A program made the position numbers and the translations under genes. A stretch of DNA of 33,594 nucleotides, from contig JBBQBQ010000003.1 of the NCBI GenBank assembly GCA_038317685.1, positions 1-33,594 of the forward strand. Direction: 5' to 3'. How positions within the stretch are numbered: the first letter of the stretch is position 1; every line of letters starts with the position of its first letter. Under the pieces are notes generated by a model, which was given only the letters and a program-made list of their open reading frames with translations, did no database searches and had not been told where the DNA came from. The DNA comes from JBBQBQ01 sp038317685. GTDB taxonomy: Bacteria > Desulfobacterota > Desulfuromonadia > Desulfuromonadales > DDH964. Positions 25,014-32,434 of this stretch are shown piece after piece.

Positions 25014-25042
25014 TTTCTAACGAAACGGTGGGGAGATTGCAA
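25014..25042 (-). promoter_or_regulatory. promoter of the 141-aa unknown gene
   Basis: Minus-strand TTGCAA, a 17-nt spacer and TAGAAA. The octamer ATCGTTTTC occurs twice on the plus strand (near 25009 and 25042), flanking or overlapping these elements, so a regulator may bind here. Confidence 0.45.
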
Positions 25043-25252
25043 TCGTTTTCGCTCCGGGTTCCCAATAAGGGATCGCACCGTCTCAAAATACCGGTTCCAA
25101 TCGGCAGCGGGGCAAGCCACTCAACCTCAAGAAGTCGGGGTTAACGCTTCGTCCCCCTGATCCAAAAACCTCCCCATTGTGAATTGCCTCCCTTCCGTTA
25201 AGCTTGTGGCATCGGCAAGCAACCCATCCCTCGGAACAACAGGAGGTTCGCC

Positions 25253-26449
25253 ATGGCCTACAAAGGAACGATCGGCATTCTCACCGGCGGCGGCGATGTC
25301 CCCGGCCTCAACCCCGCCATTCGGGCGATCACCATCCGCGCCCTGCGCGAAGGCTACAAGGTTCTCGGCATCCGGCGCGGCTGGGCCGGGCTGGTGGAGC
25401 TGGTCCCCGATCCGCAGGCCGACAACAGCGCCAATGTCCAGCAGTTGACCCAGGACATCGTCAACCGCGCCGGCCGCACCGGCGGCACCTTCCTGCATAC
25501 CTCGCGCACCCGGCCGAGCCACCTGCCGAAAGCCAACCTCCCCGATCATCTGCGCGACAAGTACCCCGCGGAGGTCAACGACGTCACCCCCGACGTCCTC
25601 AAGCACATCGAATATCTCGGCCTCGACTTTCTGATTCCCATCGGCGGCGACGATACCCTGAGCTACGCCCAGCGCCTGCACGAGGAAGGGGTCAAGGTCG
25701 TCGCCATCCCCAAAACCATGGATAACGACGTTCCCGGCACCGACTACTGCATCGGGTTTTCTACCTGCGTCACCCGTACCATCGAACTCACCCACCGCCT
25801 GCGAACCTCGGCCGGCAGCCACGAGCGCTACCTGGTGATCGAGGTCTTTGGCCGCTATGCCGGCTTCAGTGCCCTCTTGCCGACCATGGCCGGGGCGGCG
25901 GACCGCTGCATCATTCCCGAACACGATTTCGACATCGAACAGCTGGCCCGGCTCCTCACCGACGATCGCAACCAGCATCCAAGCAAGTATTCGGTGGTGT
26001 TGATCTCGGAAGGGGCCAAGATGCGCCATCAGCCGGGGATGAGTTTCGAGGGGGAGGAGGTTGACCAGTACGGTCACCGCAAGCTGGGAGGGATCGGAGA
26101 TCAGGTCTCGGCGCTCCTCAAGGACCTGTCCCCGAAGTTCAACCAGGGCCGGCGCATCAACGTCCTCAACCAGCGGCTGGGATACCTGGTGCGCAGCGGC
26201 GACCCTGACGCCCTCGACTCCATTGTGCCGATGGCTTTCGGCAACCTCGCCCTCGATCTGGTCCTGGCAGGGACCTCGGGGCGGCTGGTCAGCATCCACA
26301 ACGGCAGCTACGATACGGTGCCGATCACCATTGTCACCGGCCAAAAGAAGGTCATCGACGTAGAGAAATACTACAACGTCGACCGGCTGCGCCCGAAGTA
26401 CGATTCTTTCCTGCGCCAACCACTCTTCATCATGACCAGCGATCTGTAA
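25253..26449 (+). CDS. 6-phosphofructokinase, PPi-type active-site residues
   Basis: 398 aa. It phosphorylates fructose 6-phosphate in glycolysis. The N-terminus TGGGDVPGLN binds the phosphoryl donor. The catalytic block is PKTMDND, with Asp157 as the likely base. Two diagnostic positions are of the pyrophosphate kind: Asp134 in GGDDT (E. coli PfkA has Gly104) and Lys154 in PKT (E. coli has Gly124). The family rule therefore predicts use of PPi and a reversible reaction. Later blocks are EVFGRYAGF and ISEGAK for substrate binding. The length is greater than the 320 aa of PfkA and fits the longer clade. The start follows AGGAGG. A single-gene unit, with a hairpin after the stop. Confidence 0.93.
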   Translation: MAYKGTIGILTGGGDVPGLNPAIRAITIRALREGYKVLGIRRGWAGLVELVPDPQADNSANVQQLTQDIVNRAGRTGGTFLHTSRTRPSHLPKANLPDHLRDKYPAEVNDVTPDVLKHIEYLGLDFLIPIGGDDTLSYAQRLHEEGVKVVAIPKTMDNDVPGTDYCIGFSTCVTRTIELTHRLRTSAGSHERYLVIEVFGRYAGFSALLPTMAGAADRCIIPEHDFDIEQLARLLTDDRNQHPSKYSVVLISEGAKMRHQPGMSFEGEEVDQYGHRKLGGIGDQVSALLKDLSPKFNQGRRINVLNQRLGYLVRSGDPDALDSIVPMAFGNLALDLVLAGTSGRLVSIHNGSYDTVPITIVTGQKKVIDVEKYYNVDRLRPKYDSFLRQPLFIMTSDL

Positions 26450-26456
26450 GAGGGGA

Positions 26457-26491
26457 AACCGGGGACTGGCCGGAGCGACCATTCCCCGGTT
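26457..26491 (+). terminator. hairpin after the phosphofructokinase gene
   Basis: Perfect 9-bp stem AACCGGGGA/TCCCCGGTT with a 17-nt loop, 8 bp after the stop. No T run follows directly, so termination is likely but not certain. Confidence 0.5.
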
Positions 26492-26571
26492 GTCAAAACC
26501 GTCCCCCGAGGATTTTCCTGGCAGAGTTTTTTTTGCAGAGGCCGTTTTACGTCAACCGATCGTTGCCAGCT

Positions 26572-27054
26572 CTACTTGCCACCGCTGGTCGGCCGGACGG
26601 GACCTGCGATGACATTGAGCGTGGTCTCGTTCCAGCGGAATGGCCCCCAGTGGCCATTCACGTTGTAGGCCGGCCAGAAACGCCAGGTCCCGACCGCGTC
26701 TAACTTCCGGCTCGAGGTGAAGGTATGGCTCACCCCGGGCAGTAGCACCTTGCCCTTGGACTGATGTCCAAAATCGCGATTGTTGGCATCGGTGGTCGAA
26801 TTCCAGCGGGCGCCCACGAAGACCCCGAAATCCGGGTGAAACCGGATCGGGCCGGCGGTGACGTTCTTCAGGGCGAAGCTGATTTTCACCGCTTCACCGA
26901 CCCTGGGTGGATTGGTCTTCACCACCATCATGAAACCCGAAAGCTCGAGACCGTCCGGCGAGACGTCCGCCGCAGACCCGAGCGACGGCAGGGCGAGGCT
27001 CAAGGTTCCAATGAGGAAGAAAAGGGCCAGTTTCGAAAATAACGAATGTCTCAT
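26572..27054 (-). CDS. small secreted beta-sandwich-like protein, function unknown
   Basis: 160 aa with a signal peptide (LALFFLIGTLSLALPSLGSA, cut near residue 28). The mature part looks like an Ig/CARDB-type domain: MVVKTNPPRVGEAVKISFAL followed by KNVTAGPIRF, then HTFTSSRKLDAVGTWRFWPAY and WNETTLNVIAG. The alternating hydrophobic pattern and WRFWPAY suggest a binding domain in the periplasm or outside. AGGAGG precedes the ATG. It lies 79 bp after the gene upstream and is probably the last gene of a three-gene unit of secreted proteins. Confidence 0.75.
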   Translation of the reverse strand: MRHSLFSKLALFFLIGTLSLALPSLGSAADVSPDGLELSGFMMVVKTNPPRVGEAVKISFALKNVTAGPIRFHPDFGVFVGARWNSTTDANNRDFGHQSKGKVLLPGVSHTFTSSRKLDAVGTWRFWPAYNVNGHWGPFRWNETTLNVIAGPVRPTSGGK

Positions 27055-27133
27055 GGTTACCTCCTGTGCGGGAGGTGTCCGAGAATGCCGGCCCTCCCGC
27101 TGCCCGGAAATCCCCGCCGTTCATCCCCGGCCA

Positions 27134-27592
27134 TCACTTCGGCGTTAGCGGACTCAGCGGCGAATTCACTCTCAGGTAGGCCTTCTGCCGTCCGTTGCCC
27201 GCCTCGAACAGGACGACACCCTTGGCAGGTTTATTAACGCCCAGCGCCTTGCAATCAACCTCCACCGTGAAGAGTGCGGACCTCATCGGTGCGACCTCGG
27301 CCTGACTGGACGGGGAGATCACCGCCCAGGTCTGGAGGGACGTTGCCGAGATGGTGACGGTCCGTTTCGAAAGGTTGGTGACGACGAATTCCTTGATCCT
27401 CTCTACCGTCGCGCAGCGGAAGACCTGTTCCGGCGGTGAAACCTTCAGGATGTCCGCCAACTCCCGGCCGGCGCCGCCGGCCGTTCCCGACATCAGCAGG
27501 ACGGCCATGAAGACCTGCGGGGCCAGGAAACTCCATCCGAAGCGGGTGGTCTTCCTGGCCCCTGCCATCCTTGACGGGCCCGAGCGTCTCAT
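27134..27592 (-). CDS. small secreted protein, function unknown
   Basis: 152 aa from the ATG at 27592. This ATG overlaps the TGA of the previous gene (ATGA), so translation is coupled; the open frame upstream of it is inside that gene. A hydrophobic export segment (FLAPQVFMAVLLMSGTAGGA) follows an Arg-rich start. The mature part has an Ig-like run (EFVVTNLSKRTVTISATSLQ, then SALFTVEVDCKALG and KGVVLFEAGNGRQKAYLRVN), similar to bacterial domains that bind or coat surfaces. No enzyme motif is seen. Confidence 0.7.
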   Translation of the reverse strand: MRRSGPSRMAGARKTTRFGWSFLAPQVFMAVLLMSGTAGGAGRELADILKVSPPEQVFRCATVERIKEFVVTNLSKRTVTISATSLQTWAVISPSSQAEVAPMRSALFTVEVDCKALGVNKPAKGVVLFEAGNGRQKAYLRVNSPLSPLTPK

Positions 27593-27987
27593 TTTTTCCA
27601 GACCTTGATGGAGCTCACCGTGTCGTTCCACCAGCCGCTCAGGACCTGTTGTTTGATGGCGTCGTAGCTGTCGTTGTCGATATCCATGGTTTTTCCTTTG
27701 AACTCCTTGTGCTGGTAAAGGCGGACCCGGGTTCGGGTCGCTATGGTGATGCACGAGGCCTTGTCGTTGAAGGCCGATCCGACAGAGGAATAGGTCACCC
27801 CGGGTTTGTCCTGGAAGACCATATATCCCTGGGCCCCCGGAGCCGTGCAGTCGGACCGGTCATAGGCGACGGCCTCACCCGTAACCGGATTCATCTTGAG
27901 GGTGTTTGAGTCCCATTGGGCACCAATCGCCACTCCGGACCCACCCAACAGCACCAGGCTTACAATAAGCAAGATGATCTTGCGCAT
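27589..27987 (-). CDS. secreted beta/gamma-crystallin-like protein
   Basis: 132 aa from the ATG at 27987, which follows GGAGGTCGTC; the longer frame upstream is leader. A signal peptide (KIILLIVSLVLLGGSGVAIGA) is cut near residue 23. The last 45 residues match a beta/gamma-crystallin Greek key: RVRLYQHKEFKGKTMDI for the Y/F-x-x-x-x-F-x-G strand pair and WNDTVSSIKVW for the N/D-x-x-S-S calcium-site pattern. Two Cys in the mature part (SDCTAPG and SCITIA) could form a disulfide. The likely role is a stress or matrix protein or inhibitor-like protein outside the inner membrane. It is the first gene of a three-gene unit. Confidence 0.78.
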   Translation of the reverse strand: MRKIILLIVSLVLLGGSGVAIGAQWDSNTLKMNPVTGEAVAYDRSDCTAPGAQGYMVFQDKPGVTYSSVGSAFNDKASCITIATRTRVRLYQHKEFKGKTMDIDNDSYDAIKQQVLSGWWNDTVSSIKVWKK

Positions 27988-28104
27988 GACGACCTCCACT
28001 GGAAGGGTTTGGCTCGCTACGGGCTGGCGCCGACGGCGCCCGAATTCGACCTGCCCGTCGATCACAGGGTTTTTGATTTGCGAAATTTAATTTGTCCTTC
28101 TTCA

Positions 28105-28133
28105 CTTCTACCTTGGGACCTGGGTCCTGTCAA
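28105..28133 (-). promoter_or_regulatory. promoter of the crystallin-like operon, with palindrome in the spacer
   Basis: Minus-strand TTGACA (28133-28128), a 17-nt spacer and TAGAAG (28110-28105). The spacer holds a perfect inverted repeat GGACC-CA-GGTCC, a candidate operator. The leader of about 110 nt contains a GGCGCC-N3-GGCGCC hairpin (28026-28040). The gap 28134-28350 holds nothing else recognisable. Confidence 0.55.
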
Positions 28134-28350
28134 TCGACCAACGGCAGGGAGACAGAATGGGCAGCGTCCGGGGATGGGTTTTGCCAGGGAAGTTTAAAGA
28201 GACTGCCGGTCCTCGCCCGGGGAAGGCAAAGGTTCCTCAGTCTTTAGGTGGGGGATGGTGCGATGCTCCTGGAGAGGTGTTCCCGGGTCGCGAAAGGCAA
28301 GGGTAGGGGTGGTGGCTGCGGGATCGAAGGTGGTCTGCCTCCTCCAGGCG

Positions 28351-28722
28351 TTACTTCGAGCCCTTGAACCGCTCCGCCAGGGCGGCGAAGGGGGAATGAC
28401 CGAGGCTCGGCCGGGTTTCGCGCTCGGTGGGGCCTTCCGCTTCGCGATCTTCCTGGACACCGCGGGTATGTTCATGGTCGTGGCAGTAGAGGCAGAGGAG
28501 TTCCCAGTTGCTGCCGTCGGGGGGATTGTTGTCGTGGTTGTGGTCCCGGTGGTGGACGGTCAGCTCCCGAAGTTTCTTCCCTTCGAATTCGCGGGTGCAG
28601 CGGCCGCAGACGTGGGGGAAGAGTTTCAGCGCCTTCTCCCGGTAGCCGGCCTGCCGCAGTTGTTCTTCCCGGCGCAGTTCCGCGAGGTGCTGATCGTATG
28701 ATTTGTCGGTCGTGTCGCTCAT
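28351..28722 (-). CDS. yajD: HNH nuclease family protein YajD
   Basis: 123 aa. The YajD-type HNH domain covers about residues 30-90. It has two CxxC zinc pairs (HVCGRCTREF and LLCLYCHDHEH), the catalytic-type HHRDHNHDNNPPDGSNW, and an N-terminal helix rich in charged residues (YDQHLAELRREEQLR). The members are small putative metal-dependent endonucleases of unknown target. The C-terminal 35 residues are polar and probably disordered. The ATG overlaps the stop of the GIY-YIG gene (ATGA), so the two are co-translated. Confidence 0.88.
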   Translation of the reverse strand: MSDTTDKSYDQHLAELRREEQLRQAGYREKALKLFPHVCGRCTREFEGKKLRELTVHHRDHNHDNNPPDGSNWELLCLYCHDHEHTRGVQEDREAEGPTERETRPSLGHSPFAALAERFKGSK

Positions 28723-29066
28723 GTTGCCTCCTGGTCCGGGCCGCCGGCACCTTCCGGTTTCTTTTCAAGCTTACCCCGCCGTGAGCAAATCGGTCCAGCG
28801 TTGGCAGCCCCCGGGGGATCGGTCGCGGCGGCAACCAGGAGCCGTTTTTCGGCCGGCCGGAGCCGCTTGATCTCGGCTTCGCGCCGGCCGGCGCTGCTGC
28901 GGTCGTGGCCCGTTTCCAGATAGACCAGGCGCCGCGGCGGGCGACCGCGGAAGTATTTGGCGCCGTTCCCGGCGAGGTGCTGGGAGAAGCGGCGTTCGAC
29001 GTCGGTGGTGCTGCCGGTATAGAGGGAGTCGTCGGCGCAGAGGATGATGTAGACCTGCCAGTTCAT
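28719..29066 (-). CDS. GIY-YIG nuclease family protein (UPF0213/YhbQ type)
   Basis: 115 aa. The GIY-YIG fold is at residues 4-80: WQVYIILCADDSLYTGSTTD carries the two-strand signature (VYI and YTG). The catalytic-type Arg is in DVERRFSQH and the Glu in RREAEIKRLR. Members such as E. coli YhbQ have been reported to act on DNA, so a nuclease role is possible but unproven here. The tail after residue 85 is Gly/Lys-rich and not conserved. It overlaps yajD by 4 bp and lies 22 bp after ychJ. Confidence 0.88.
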   Translation of the reverse strand: MNWQVYIILCADDSLYTGSTTDVERRFSQHLAGNGAKYFRGRPPRRLVYLETGHDRSSAGRREAEIKRLRPAEKRLLVAAATDPPGAANAGPICSRRGKLEKKPEGAGGPDQEAT

Positions 29067-29088
29067 GTCCGTTCCCGGTGCCGGACCA

Positions 29089-29571
29089 TTATTTTCCGCA
29101 GCACTTCTTGTACTTGAGGCCGCTGCCGCAGAGGCAGGGATCGTTGCGCCCGACCTTGTTTACACAGAGGGGCTTCGCTTTGACCATGGCCCCCTCGGTG
29201 AACAGCCAGGTCCCCTTCTGCTTCTGAAACTGCCCGCGTTCGTGATGACTGCGCAGTCCCTCCTTGTCGCGAAAGCGGGCGATGAACTCGACTTCGCCGG
29301 TCTCGTCCCCCGGGCCTCCGTCGGTGGTTCCGACAACCTCCAGACCATGCCACTCGGAATTCGCGGCCCAGGTCCGGGTGCCGGCGTGGTCGTACCCTTC
29401 GCGATGGTCGGGGTGGGTGCTGTTAAAGAGAAAATCGATCTCGACCTTCACGTGGGCGGCATAGCGCGCCCGCATCAGTTGTTCCGCCGTTTGGGCCGGC
29501 TGCTTGCCGGTGATGACCGGTTCGCAGCAGGCGGCGTAATCGCGGCCGCTGCCGCAGGGACAATCCTTCAT
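29089..29571 (-). CDS. ychJ: YchJ family protein with two SEC-C motifs
   Basis: 160 aa, normal length. There is an N-terminal SEC-C zinc motif (CPCGSGRDYAACC) and a second one at the C-terminus (DPCLCGSGLKYKKCCGK). The NTF2-like YchJ domain lies between, with LMRARYAAHVKVEIDFLFNS at about residue 32 and VEFIARFRDKEGLRSHHERG in the middle. The function of the family is unknown. The motif resembles the zinc finger with which SecA binds SecB, so contact with a protein partner is plausible. It has its own promoter and heads the ychJ, GIY-YIG, yajD run. Confidence 0.93.
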   Translation of the reverse strand: MKDCPCGSGRDYAACCEPVITGKQPAQTAEQLMRARYAAHVKVEIDFLFNSTHPDHREGYDHAGTRTWAANSEWHGLEVVGTTDGGPGDETGEVEFIARFRDKEGLRSHHERGQFQKQKGTWLFTEGAMVKAKPLCVNKVGRNDPCLCGSGLKYKKCCGK

Positions 29572-29620
29572 GAAAAATTCTCCTTCCCGGTCTGCTCAAC
29601 CGGCATTGAAAGTCGGCCGC

Positions 29621-29649
29621 AGTCTATGCATCCGGGCCCGCGGTGTCAA
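29621..29649 (-). promoter_or_regulatory. promoter of ychJ
   Basis: Minus-strand TTGACA (29649-29644), a 17-nt spacer and TAGACT (29626-29621), 50 bp before the ychJ start. Confidence 0.6.
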
Positions 29650-29712
29650 GATCGGCTTATCAGGGCCGGGCCAAGTTCGGCAGTGCCGCCGGGTGAGGCC
29701 AGCTGAAGCGGT

Positions 29713-31146
29713 TCAGTACCAGCGCAGTTGCCCGTCGTCTTCGGCCTCGAAGTCCGACTCCTCCCGGACCGGAACCGGCGGCAACCGGACCGGCTCGGCC
29801 GGGGCGTCGTTTAGCGCCTCGACCTCGACCTCGGTTTCGGCTCCTCCGGCCGCCCCCACCCCCTCCTCCGCGGCCCGTTTGGCAAGCTTGTCGCAGCGCT
29901 CGTTGAAGGGATGCCCGGCATGGCCGGGGATCCAGTGCCAGGTGACCGCGTGCTGTTGGGAGAGGGCCAGCAACTGCCGCCAGAGATCCTGGTTGGCGAG
30001 GGCGTCGGGGGTCTCCAGCCGGCCGTTGCGAACCCAGCCGTGAATCCATTCGCTCATCCCCCGTACCAGGTATTGGGAATCGCTGAAGAGGCGCACCGTT
30101 TTTTGGTGTTTCAACGCTTCGAGTCCCCGGATCGCCGCCAGCAGCTCCATGCGCTGGGAGGTGGCGGCGGCCTCGAAGCCGCAGAGCTCTTTTTCATGTT
30201 CCCCGTGGCGCAGGATCACCCCGTAGCCCCCGGGACCCGAGTCCCGTCCCGAGCCGTCGCTGTAGATCTCCACCACCCCCGGCGGCGGCGGGGTAAAGGC
30301 GACCTCCAGGCCGCTGAATTCCAGTTTCTGCAGCAGGGGGATCAGCTCCGGAAGGTTCGGTGTCCGGCGCACCAGAGCGGCGAGGGAGAGTTCGCAGGGG
30401 ACGTCGTAGCGGACCGTCGCCAGGGTTTTCGAGAGGCGGGCCTGGTCGGCATGGACCTCAAGATTCCTCCGGCGCTGCTTGCCGTTCACCAGGCTCGCCC
30501 ATTTGAGGACCCCTTCCAGTGAGCCGAAGCGCCGCACCAGTTCGGCCGCGGTCTTTTCGCCGATCCCCGGGACCCCGGGGATGTTGTCGGAGCTGTCGCC
30601 GGAAAGCCCCAAGAGATCGGGGACGAGTTCCGGGCCGACGCCGAAGCGCGCCTGGACCTCAGCCGGCCCCGACCGCTGCTCCTTCAGGGTGTCGAGGAGG
30701 CCGATCCGCTCGCCGACGATCTGCAGCAGATCCTTGTCGCCGGTGACGACGGTGACCTCGATCCCTTCTGAGGCAAAGCGGCGGGCGAGGGTGGCGATGA
30801 GGTCGTCGGCCTCGAAGCCGGGCGCCTCCAGGGCCGGGATGTTGAGGGCCGCCAGGACCTGCCGGATGGTGCCCAATTGGAGGGCGAGATCCTCGGGCAT
30901 GGCCTCCCGCTGGGCCTTGTAGGCGGGATAGAGTTCCCGGCGGAAGGTCTCCTCCCGGGGGCGGTCGAGGACCACGGCAAGATAGCCGGGCCGGTGCTCC
31001 TGAAGGAGCGCCAGGAGCATCCGGGTGAAGCCGAAGACGGCATTGGTCGGCATGCCGCCGGCGGTGGCCAGGTCGCGGATGCCGTAGTAGGCGCGGTAGA
31101 TGTAGCTCGATCCGTCGAGGAGGTAGAGCTGCGGCACATTGTTCAC
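29713..31146 (-). CDS. fusion of 5'-3' flap exonuclease (PolA N-terminal type) and RNase HI
   Basis: 477 aa from the GTG at 31146; a second GTG at 31137 is also possible and neither has a strong ribosome site. Residues 1-270 form a PolA-like 5'-3' exonuclease: LYLLDGSSYIYRAYYGI, VLDRPREETFRRELYPAYKA, LIATLARRF, TGDKDLLQIV, GDSSDNIPGVPGIGEKTAAE as metal-binding and H3TH blocks. Residues 290-430 form a complete RNase HI with all catalytic acids: Asp297 (YSDGSG), Glu334 (RMELLAAI), Asp356 (FSDSQYL) and Asp419 (NERCDKLA), plus His409 in PGHAGH. There is no polymerase domain. A protein joining the two activities that remove Okazaki RNA primers is well suited to primer removal or R-loop processing. 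Which of the two is in vivo is not known. Confidence 0.9.
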   Translation of the reverse strand: MNNVPQLYLLDGSSYIYRAYYGIRDLATAGGMPTNAVFGFTRMLLALLQEHRPGYLAVVLDRPREETFRRELYPAYKAQREAMPEDLALQLGTIRQVLAALNIPALEAPGFEADDLIATLARRFASEGIEVTVVTGDKDLLQIVGERIGLLDTLKEQRSGPAEVQARFGVGPELVPDLLGLSGDSSDNIPGVPGIGEKTAAELVRRFGSLEGVLKWASLVNGKQRRRNLEVHADQARLSKTLATVRYDVPCELSLAALVRRTPNLPELIPLLQKLEFSGLEVAFTPPPPGVVEIYSDGSGRDSGPGGYGVILRHGEHEKELCGFEAAATSQRMELLAAIRGLEALKHQKTVRLFSDSQYLVRGMSEWIHGWVRNGRLETPDALANQDLWRQLLALSQQHAVTWHWIPGHAGHPFNERCDKLAKRAAEEGVGAAGGAETEVEVEALNDAPAEPVRLPPVPVREESDFEAEDDGQLRWY

Positions 31147-31308
31147 AGAAGGGTCCCGTCGTCGAAGGTTCTTTTGCAGACGGAAGCCAGCATCGCACAG
31201 ACCGGCCGCCGGGCAAAATCTTTTTCCGTCCGCCGCCCCTGCCCGGCATCCCCGCCCACATCCCCAATCACAGGGCAATAACGGAAGATCACCCGCCGGG
31301 TTTTGGGT

Positions 31309-31337
31309 TTGACAGGGTTGGTGGCATGCTGTACAAG
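31309..31337 (+). promoter_or_regulatory. possible promoter of the Cys-rich secreted protein gene
   Basis: TTGACA at 31309-31314, a 17-nt spacer and TACAAG at 31332-31337. The leader to 31519 is about 175 nt and contains the inverted repeat GCGGTC...GACCGC (near 31346-31376) and a CATCATCTCAT short repeat. No gene was seen in 31147-31518. Confidence 0.45.
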
Positions 31338-31518
31338 GTGATGGCGGTCGATTTATGGCCGGATTCTTGACCGCAGGGGCGATGTTCGGCTCCGCTGCTG
31401 GCGACCTCTGAAAAGCAAATTCCCATCATCTCATCATCATCTCATGCCGAGGGAGCGAGAACATTTGGTCTATCCTCGCCACACTGTTCGATTAACAGCC
31501 CCTTGGCTTTATGGTGAG

Positions 31519-31908
31519 ATGCGCCGGCCGTCCATCCGATTGAAGATCGCGAGCCCCGTTTCCGAAAAGATTCGAACGACTGTCGCCGTCACCCTCATCC
31601 TGATCTCCCTGTGCATGCCGGTCGCATGTTTCGCGCATCCCTGCGGCAATCCGGCCGATGGCTCGCAGACCGCCCACCGACCTGTCGCCGGGCAGCCGGA
31701 TCAATGCCCGATGCAACACGATCTGGATGATTGCGATTCAACCTGCTGCTGCGCCGGATGTGAACCACACTCGCCCCCTGCGGAAATCCTCTATACGCCG
31801 ATCGTAAGCATACTCCTCCATTTCGACCTCCACTCCACCCTTCCCAAGCTTCTCGCCAGAATCTTTGTCCCTCCGCAAAACTCTTCGGCACGACTCTATA
31901 CAGCCTAG
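31519..31908 (+). CDS. small Cys/His-rich secreted protein, possibly metal-linked
   Basis: 129 aa from the ATG at 31519. That start gives a basic N-terminus and a signal segment (TTVAVTLILISLCMPVACFA); an ATG 75 bp upstream is also in frame. After cleavage come HPCG and a stretch with the cluster CDSTCCCAGCEPH, so eight Cys fall in about 55 residues. The C-terminus (LLARIFVPPQNSS) has the pattern I associate with short proteins near heavy-metal efflux genes, but none is in the window. No firm family. GC and codon use look like those of the neighbours. Confidence 0.6.
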   Translation: MRRPSIRLKIASPVSEKIRTTVAVTLILISLCMPVACFAHPCGNPADGSQTAHRPVAGQPDQCPMQHDLDDCDSTCCCAGCEPHSPPAEILYTPIVSILLHFDLHSTLPKLLARIFVPPQNSSARLYTA

Positions 31909-32076
31909 AATTCCAGGTTTTCACCATTCTGGTTCCAACACACTGGTCGAAGTGCCAGTGCGGTGCGGACGCTGGCTGTGTAGCTCGCCCTTTGCATGGC
32001 GATGCGCTCTCCTATGCGGGCCGCCTCGTGATGCCCGGCACCACAGTTTGTTCGACACACTTACCTGAGGAGAAAT

Positions 32077-32406
32077 ATGGGGCACGACGATTATTCCAAA
32101 CGCCGCGGACAAGGACACCACAACGATCGCGGTAATTACCGGGAAGAACAGGGTGATTATCACGGCCACCGTAGTGACCTCGAACAATTTCGGCGGATTT
32201 TCGAAAAAGTGAAAGGCAACAAAACCCTGCTGCTGGCTCTGGCGGTCATCGCCATGATCGGCATCGTACTGGTCGTCGGAGCAGCCATCCTGTCCCTCCC
32301 GCTCCTTACCAAGGGCTTCGCCACCGTGCAGAAGAGCGGGATCAAGGGGCTGCTGGAAATGGCCACTCCGTTTCTGGAACAATTCTGGAGCGGTACCGGG
32401 AAATAA
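32077..32406 (+). CDS. small single-span membrane protein, His/Arg-rich N-terminus
   Basis: 109 aa. The first 40 residues are polar with many His, Arg, Tyr and Gly (GHHNDRGNYREEQGDYHGHR). A coiled segment (RRIFEKVKGNK) and one transmembrane helix follow (TLLLALAVIAMIGIVLVVGAA, about 50-70). The C-terminal part is amphipathic (LLEMATPFLEQFW). GAGGAG precedes the ATG. It lies 28 bp before the zf-TFIIB gene, and pairs of this kind recur in related bacteria, so the two may work together. Function unknown. The gap 31909-32076 holds no clear gene. Confidence 0.7.
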   Translation: MGHDDYSKRRGQGHHNDRGNYREEQGDYHGHRSDLEQFRRIFEKVKGNKTLLLALAVIAMIGIVLVVGAAILSLPLLTKGFATVQKSGIKGLLEMATPFLEQFWSGTGK

Positions 32407-32434
32407 TTCACCTATAATCACAGGAGCTGACCTT

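Noticed and set aside
25205..25235. Possible sigma-54 promoter (TGGCATCGGCAAGC) before the phosphofructokinase gene
   Set aside because: The spacing between GG and GC is 9, not 10, and the match is poor.
26515..26545. GCAGAG-T8-GCAGAG direct repeat
   Set aside because: Too short to mean a target-site duplication and no element lies between the copies.
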